Of a stretch of 22,142 bases of DNA, positions 18,854 to 22,142 are shown piece by piece. The stretch comes from Candidatus Omnitrophota bacterium (GTDB lineage Bacteria > Omnitrophota > Gorgyraeia > Velamenicoccales > Velamenicoccaceae). Below the pieces are notes generated by a model. The model was not told where the DNA came from. It saw only the letters and a list, made by a program, of their open reading frames with translations, and ran no database searches. The number at the start of each line of letters is the position of its first letter. The stretch's first letter is position 1. The position numbers and the translations under genes are program-made. The stretch lies in NCBI GenBank assembly GCA_003451585.1, contig DMEU01000021.1:36762-58903 (forward strand), given 5' to 3'.

Positions 18854-19643
18854 TGGACACCCTCTTGACTTCCTTTAACTCGTTGCCTAAAAAACTTTTC
18901 GCCACATTCTTGAAAATAGCCACTTCATCCGACACGAAGTATTCGCGCGAAGGCCGCGAGCGCTCCTTATTCAACACGCCCTCCTGCGACAACACCTGTT
19001 TTACCTCTATCGCGACCTGCTCGGCGGAATCTATCAATTTTACCGCCTTGCCCATCACCTGCTGGATCTTATTCTTCAACAAAGGATAGTGGGTACACCC
19101 CAATATCAATGTGTCGATGCCCTTACTCTTTAATACGGAAAGATACTTCTCGGCGACCTTTGTAGTGATGGCATCATTTATCCAGCCCTCCTCAACGATA
19201 GGGACGAACATAGGGCACGCCTGGCTGAAGACTTTAATGCCGGCATCAAGCCTTTTGATCTCTTCCTCATACGCGCCGCTGTTTATGGTGGCGCGCGTGC
19301 CTATGACGCCGACCTTTTTGTTCTTTGTGGCATAGACGGCTTCTTTTGCCCCGGGCATAATAACCCCAATAATAGGTATCTTAAAATGACGGCGTATGAT
19401 AGGCAATGCCAGGCTCGAAGATGTGTTGCAGGCTATGACTATCATCTTAACATCCTGCTGTAGCAGAAAAAGCGTATTTTCCAAAGAAAACTTGATTATA
19501 GTCTCCTTGGATTTTATCCCGTATGGAACACGGGCCGTATCGCCGAAATACACAAGGTTCTCATGCGGCAGGAGTTTTATGACCTCTTTTACGACCGTCA
19601 AACCACCTATGCCTGAATCAAATATCCCTACCGGGTTATCCAT
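18846..19643 (-). CDS. murI: Glutamate racemase
   Basis: Cofactor-independent racemase that makes D-glutamate for peptidoglycan. The 265 residues carry both catalytic cysteines, C72 in IACNTSS and C183 in LGCTHYPLL, plus the N-terminal GIFDSGIGGLTVV (D9, S10) and the YFGDTARVPYG block. AGGAG is 5 nt before the ATG. It lies 117 bp downstream of the amidase gene across a hairpin-rich gap. It overlaps queD and presumably is co-transcribed with it. Confidence 0.96.
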   Translation of the reverse strand: MDNPVGIFDSGIGGLTVVKEVIKLLPHENLVYFGDTARVPYGIKSKETIIKFSLENTLFLLQQDVKMIVIACNTSSSLALPIIRRHFKIPIIGVIMPGAKEAVYATKNKKVGVIGTRATINSGAYEEEIKRLDAGIKVFSQACPMFVPIVEEGWINDAITTKVAEKYLSVLKSKGIDTLILGCTHYPLLKNKIQQVMGKAVKLIDSAEQVAIEVKQVLSQEGVLNKERSRPSREYFVSDEVAIFKNVAKSFLGNELKEVKRVSNV

Positions 19644-19730
19644 GCATTCTCCTCGCGATCATACTTATCCATTCGATGCTCCATCGCTCGCTTATCCTGT
19701 ATTAAATTGCAAGGTATCGCTCGTTCACCG

Positions 19731-19790
19731 GGCCGCCTCACATCTCGGCGGCCGCGCTAATCAGTCGGACTTATTCGTCCGACTAGCGCC
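19731..19790. other. Two stem-loops at the amidase/murI junction
   Basis: Stem 1 is AGTCGGAC (19763-19770) with GTCCGACT (19777-19784), extended by GCGCT/AGCGC (19754-19758/19785-19789) with a 4-nt bulge. It contains the amidase stop codon and its last codons. Stem 2 is GGCCGCC/GGCGGCC (19731-19737/19747-19753). No U tract follows, so they may attenuate or protect mRNA ends rather than fully terminate. Confidence 0.5.
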
Positions 19791-20861
19791 CTCGCAATAA
19801 TTTTTAAAATCCATGACCCCTCCGGCGATAGCCTCAGCCATGGCCTGGCGGTATTGAGGGTCGCGCAATTTTCTCTCCCCGTCCCTATTGGATATATAGC
19901 CTATCTCTACCAGCACAGCCGGCATGCGCGCCCCCTTCAATACCGCGAAAGGCGCGCCCTTAACACCTAAAAGTTTTATGTTCATCTTTTTAGAAACAGC
20001 CCGGCCTATAAAATGCGCGAGCTCAATGGACTCTTTCCTGTTTTCCGTATAGATAAGGTCCCATAGCATGGCCTTCAGCGACAGGAACTGGCCGCGCAGG
20101 TCATGATCTTCTATATCAAGCGGCGCGTTTTCAGCGGCGGCCAGCGCCCTGGCATCGTCATCGACACTCTCCGTCAGATAATAGACCTCAAAACCTTCTA
20201 TCCAGCGCGAACGGTTCGCATTGGCGTGTATACTTATAAAAAGATCGGCCTTTTTGTCATTTGCTGCCTTAGGCCTTGAGGCAAGCGGGATAAAAACGTC
20301 TGCGGAACGAGTCACATCCGCCTCCAAGCCGCAACGCGACAGCTCATTTCGTACACGCTGTGTCATATCCAGCACGACGTCTTTCCCCCTTACCCCGCCC
20401 CTGCCGATGGCCCCAGGGTCCTTTCCGCCGTGGCCGGCATCCAAAATAACCGAATCAATGGCCCTTAAATACAGGCTGCCAGCTGTTTTTTTCTCGGGGA
20501 ATTTGCATACCGGCGGCACAATATAACCCATCAATTCGACAGGCGCGTAAATAACGCTGTTCTTGATGTCGACCGGGCCGGACAGCTTCTTTAGGCCTCC
20601 TACCGAGACGATCGAGCTGCTCCCTATAAGCAGTCTCACGTCTGCCTTATCTTTTTTTAACAGGATCACCTTGCTTAAAGGGTCGTAATCCCACTTTACC
20701 CCTTCAGACTCGCACATGGGCAATAAAGCGAAATAAGGCTGATTGTGCATCGTTATGGTCTTATACGGGAAGACCTCGGTGGCGCGCGGCACGGTCGCGC
20801 AGCCGCTTAAGCAGATAATGAACGCGATGCAAACAATAAATTTTAAGTCCTTGCGCCTCAA
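19761..20861 (-). CDS. N-acetylmuramoyl-L-alanine amidase (Amidase_3) lipoprotein with atypical zinc site
   Basis: A 366-residue envelope protein. The signal sequence ends in lipobox LSGC (Cys21). Residues about 35-115 form a stalk domain resembling copper amine oxidase N-like domains. The Amidase_3 domain (about 135-352) would cut the amide between MurNAc and the peptide stem. Visible are DAGHGGKDPGAIG with zinc His144, LFISIHANAN with His212, and VLVEIGYISN with catalytic Glu319. The second zinc ligand, normally Glu 15 residues after the first His (as in G-x-x-EKD), is Gly159 here (GVRGKDVVL). This could mean loss of activity, use of another ligand, or a base error. The start is TTG 20859-20861 with AGGGG upstream, 13 bp after the NDH-2 stop. 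Confidence 0.88.
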   Translation of the reverse strand: MRRKDLKFIVCIAFIICLSGCATVPRATEVFPYKTITMHNQPYFALLPMCESEGVKWDYDPLSKVILLKKDKADVRLLIGSSSIVSVGGLKKLSGPVDIKNSVIYAPVELMGYIVPPVCKFPEKKTAGSLYLRAIDSVILDAGHGGKDPGAIGRGGVRGKDVVLDMTQRVRNELSRCGLEADVTRSADVFIPLASRPKAANDKKADLFISIHANANRSRWIEGFEVYYLTESVDDDARALAAAENAPLDIEDHDLRGQFLSLKAMLWDLIYTENRKESIELAHFIGRAVSKKMNIKLLGVKGAPFAVLKGARMPAVLVEIGYISNRDGERKLRDPQYRQAMAEAIAGGVMDFKNYCEGASRTNKSD

Positions 20862-20874
20862 GACAACCCCTTTC

Positions 20875-22020
20875 TCAACGAAAAAACCTCAACAGGCAAT
20901 CTCTTAAAATGCCGAATTTGTTCTTTGCGCCTATAGAGCGATATACACACATTATGTAATGTAAGGCCCAGCCGAAAATTCCCCAAACCCTAAAAAATAG
21001 GATCTTCCCGCAGGCCTTTCTATTGGCCATGGGAACAAGCAGGCCAAGATCACACGGCCGGTATTTGATCAGGCCCTTCTTCCCTGCTATGATGCGCAGG
21101 ATATTGCCGGCTGCGACATCCGCCTGCGCTAAAGAAAACTGCACAGCCATCCTCAAGGCCTTCCCCTTGCTCTTAAAACATGCCGCGTCGCCGGCGGCAA
21201 AGCAGCCTTCGGAAAATCTCAGATAATTATCTACAACGAGCCTTCCCTGCGTGTCTTTTTCGAACTTCAAGTCACGAAGGAACTTCGGTGTCTGTACCCC
21301 GGCCGCCCAAATAAACAGGTAGTCATCGAATTCCATGCCGCTCGATAACTTGACGCGGTTCTCCGTGACCTCTTTTATAGAAGAATCCGCGTAAATATTG
21401 ACGCGCAAGGCAGCCAGGTTAATGCGGCAATAATCCTTGGCCCACTGCGGCAGGGGCCCGAGGATATCATCCTGCTTTTCTACGATGTTAACCGAATATT
21501 TTTTTACTTTTTTGCGCCTTAAAAAAGCCGCTATGCTGCTCGCTATCTCGACGCCTGTATAACCGCCTCCTGCGATGACGATCTTCTTCTGAGGATAAGT
21601 GGCTACCGTATTCAAAAGCGCCGCAGCGTCATCAGCGGTATCCAATTTAAGGGCGTGACGCTCAATTTCAGCTGCGCCATAAAAATTTGTTACTGAGCCG
21701 CAGCAGACTATCAAAAATTCAAAAGCAAGAGACCTGCCCCCTTTAAGAAATACTTCCCGGGCATCAGCGTCGATGTTTATAACTTCGTCATTCTCAAAAT
21801 TTACCTTGAGTGCCTCAAGATATTCCCTTAAGTCTAGGATAACGTGCTCTTTGGATACGAAAGAACCGCAGACATCGGGCAGGACGGGCAAAAAATCGAA
21901 TGTTGGTTTGGCGTCGACTACGATAACACGCCTAGAGCCAAGTTTAGAGCGCTTCCTTGAAAAGACCCTAGCCGCCTCTAACCCGGCAAACCCCCCGCCA
22001 ATAATGACAATGTCGCCCAT
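20875..22020 (-). CDS. Type II NADH dehydrogenase-like FAD oxidoreductase
   Basis: A 381-residue two-dinucleotide-fold flavoprotein of the NDH-2 family, which oxidises NADH and passes electrons to quinone without pumping. FAD motif IVIIGGGFAGLEAA is at the N terminus (residues 4-17). The NADH-binding motif is IVIAGGGYTGVEIAS at about 149. FWAAGVQTP-like LFIWAAGVQTP and the second FAD motif CFAAGDAACF follow. The C terminus (about 340-381) is hydrophobic then basic, consistent with a membrane anchor. I start it at ATG 22018-22020 because the Rossmann motif begins there and a promoter lies exactly 8 nt upstream. The frame extends to 22071 but that part is unlike the family. It heads the eleven-gene run. 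Confidence 0.9.
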   Translation of the reverse strand: MGDIVIIGGGFAGLEAARVFSRKRSKLGSRRVIVVDAKPTFDFLPVLPDVCGSFVSKEHVILDLREYLEALKVNFENDEVINIDADAREVFLKGGRSLAFEFLIVCCGSVTNFYGAAEIERHALKLDTADDAAALLNTVATYPQKKIVIAGGGYTGVEIASSIAAFLRRKKVKKYSVNIVEKQDDILGPLPQWAKDYCRINLAALRVNIYADSSIKEVTENRVKLSSGMEFDDYLFIWAAGVQTPKFLRDLKFEKDTQGRLVVDNYLRFSEGCFAAGDAACFKSKGKALRMAVQFSLAQADVAAGNILRIIAGKKGLIKYRPCDLGLLVPMANRKACGKILFFRVWGIFGWALHYIMCVYRSIGAKNKFGILRDCLLRFFR

Positions 22021-22028
22021 GGAACAAT

Positions 22029-22057
22029 ATAATAGTATAACTCCCCCCCCTTTGCAA
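22029..22057 (-). promoter_or_regulatory. Promoter of the NDH-2-led gene run, leaderless arrangement
   Basis: Minus-strand TTGCAA (22057-22052), a 17-bp spacer containing a G8 run, then TATTAT (22034-22029). The ATG at 22020 follows after 8 nt and there is no Shine-Dalgarno. Individually modest matches, but the spacing equals that at plsC and 11199. Confidence 0.5.
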
Positions 22058-22071
22058 GAATAACAATTCAC

Positions 22072-22142
22072 CCCCTTTTTTTTGCCCCATTCTATCCGTA
22101 TTCAACATTGAATAGCCTGCTCTAGCCATCCAAGCCGCTTCC
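22072..22142. other. Unassigned right edge
   Basis: Apart from a perfect 7-bp inverted repeat TATTCAA/TTGAATA (22099-22114, 2-nt centre), I see nothing assignable. A minus-strand open frame crosses the region but is not recognisable. Confidence 0.3.

Noticed and set aside
17790..19643. preQ1 or other riboswitch controlling the queuosine genes
   Set aside because: queD and queC overlap upstream genes, leaving no leader. The queE gap is only 39 bp with a simple hairpin lacking preQ1 aptamer features.
20875..22071. 398-residue version of NDH-2 starting at 22071
   Set aside because: The extra 17 residues are unlike the family and run through the proposed promoter. The FAD-binding strand starts right after Met at 22020.
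22072..22142. Partial tRNA at the right edge, suggested by CTCTAGCCATCCAAGC
   Set aside because: The piece resembles an antisense D-arm, but no matching anticodon stem or T-arm follows and the adjacent palindrome does not fit a tRNA.

Overview
The window comes from a Gram-negative bacterium. It encodes lipid-anchored and periplasmic proteins, two AsmA-type envelope proteins, a MacA/MacB-type exporter, an MGD-type NDH-2 and peptidoglycan enzymes. The mixture of AsmA-like proteins, a queuosine cluster, two-subunit iron-sulfur fumarase and heptanucleotide intergenic repeats reminds me of uncultivated lineages such as Omnitrophota. That placement is an impression, not a demonstration. No virus, IS transposase or CRISPR array is visible.

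Layout. 1-153 (minus) is the 5' end of a gene resembling a cyclic beta-glucan synthase. 289-1011 (plus) is plsC. 1002-1098 is a REP-like repeat block that recurs at 5887-5976. 1130-5798 (minus) is a PadR-controlled export operon: PadR, MacA-like adaptor, ABC ATPase and two FtsX/MacB permeases. 5968-7385 (minus) holds an rsmH variant and a MazG-like pyrophosphohydrolase. Upstream lie a broken unidentified reading frame and an AT-rich gene for a kinase-fold protein (7378-8244). 8307-9185 (minus) is a PDZ-domain secreted protein. 9336-11150 (minus) is a tRNA-Pro/tRNA-Arg/AsmA-like/tRNA-His unit with much predicted RNA structure between the tRNAs. 11199-13904 (plus) is a 901-residue AsmA/TamB-like protein. 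13864-22020 (minus) is a tightly packed run of eleven genes: NDH-2, amidase lipoprotein, murI, queD, queC, queE, queF, fumA, fumB, rph and rdgB.

How the genes work together. queD, queC, queE and queF supply four of the steps from GTP to preQ1 for tRNA queuosine; folE and tgt are not in the window. queF overlaps the fumarase alpha gene by 4 bp, so tRNA modification and central carbon metabolism appear co-transcribed. rph and rdgB form a commonly seen pair. rdgB and the MazG-like protein are both nucleotide house-cleaning enzymes.

Most interesting points. (1) The MacA-like adaptor has a segment that reads like a TolC-family beta-strand hairpin in place of its coiled-coil tip, and no tolC gene is nearby. 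(2) Three genes (plsC, the 901-aa AsmA-like gene, NDH-2) have sigma70-like promoters whose -10 box ends exactly 8 nt before the start codon, with no Shine-Dalgarno, which implies leaderless mRNAs. (3) The tRNA-Pro 3' end can pair with downstream sequence that could alternatively form a hairpin before a U8 run, an attenuator-like layout. (4) The first 15 nt of tRNA-Arg are duplicated next to a compact three-way-junction element. (5) The amidase appears to lack the zinc-ligand glutamate. (6) Two identical-core hairpin repeats with a companion motif sit at gene ends and supply the stop codons of plsC and rsmH.
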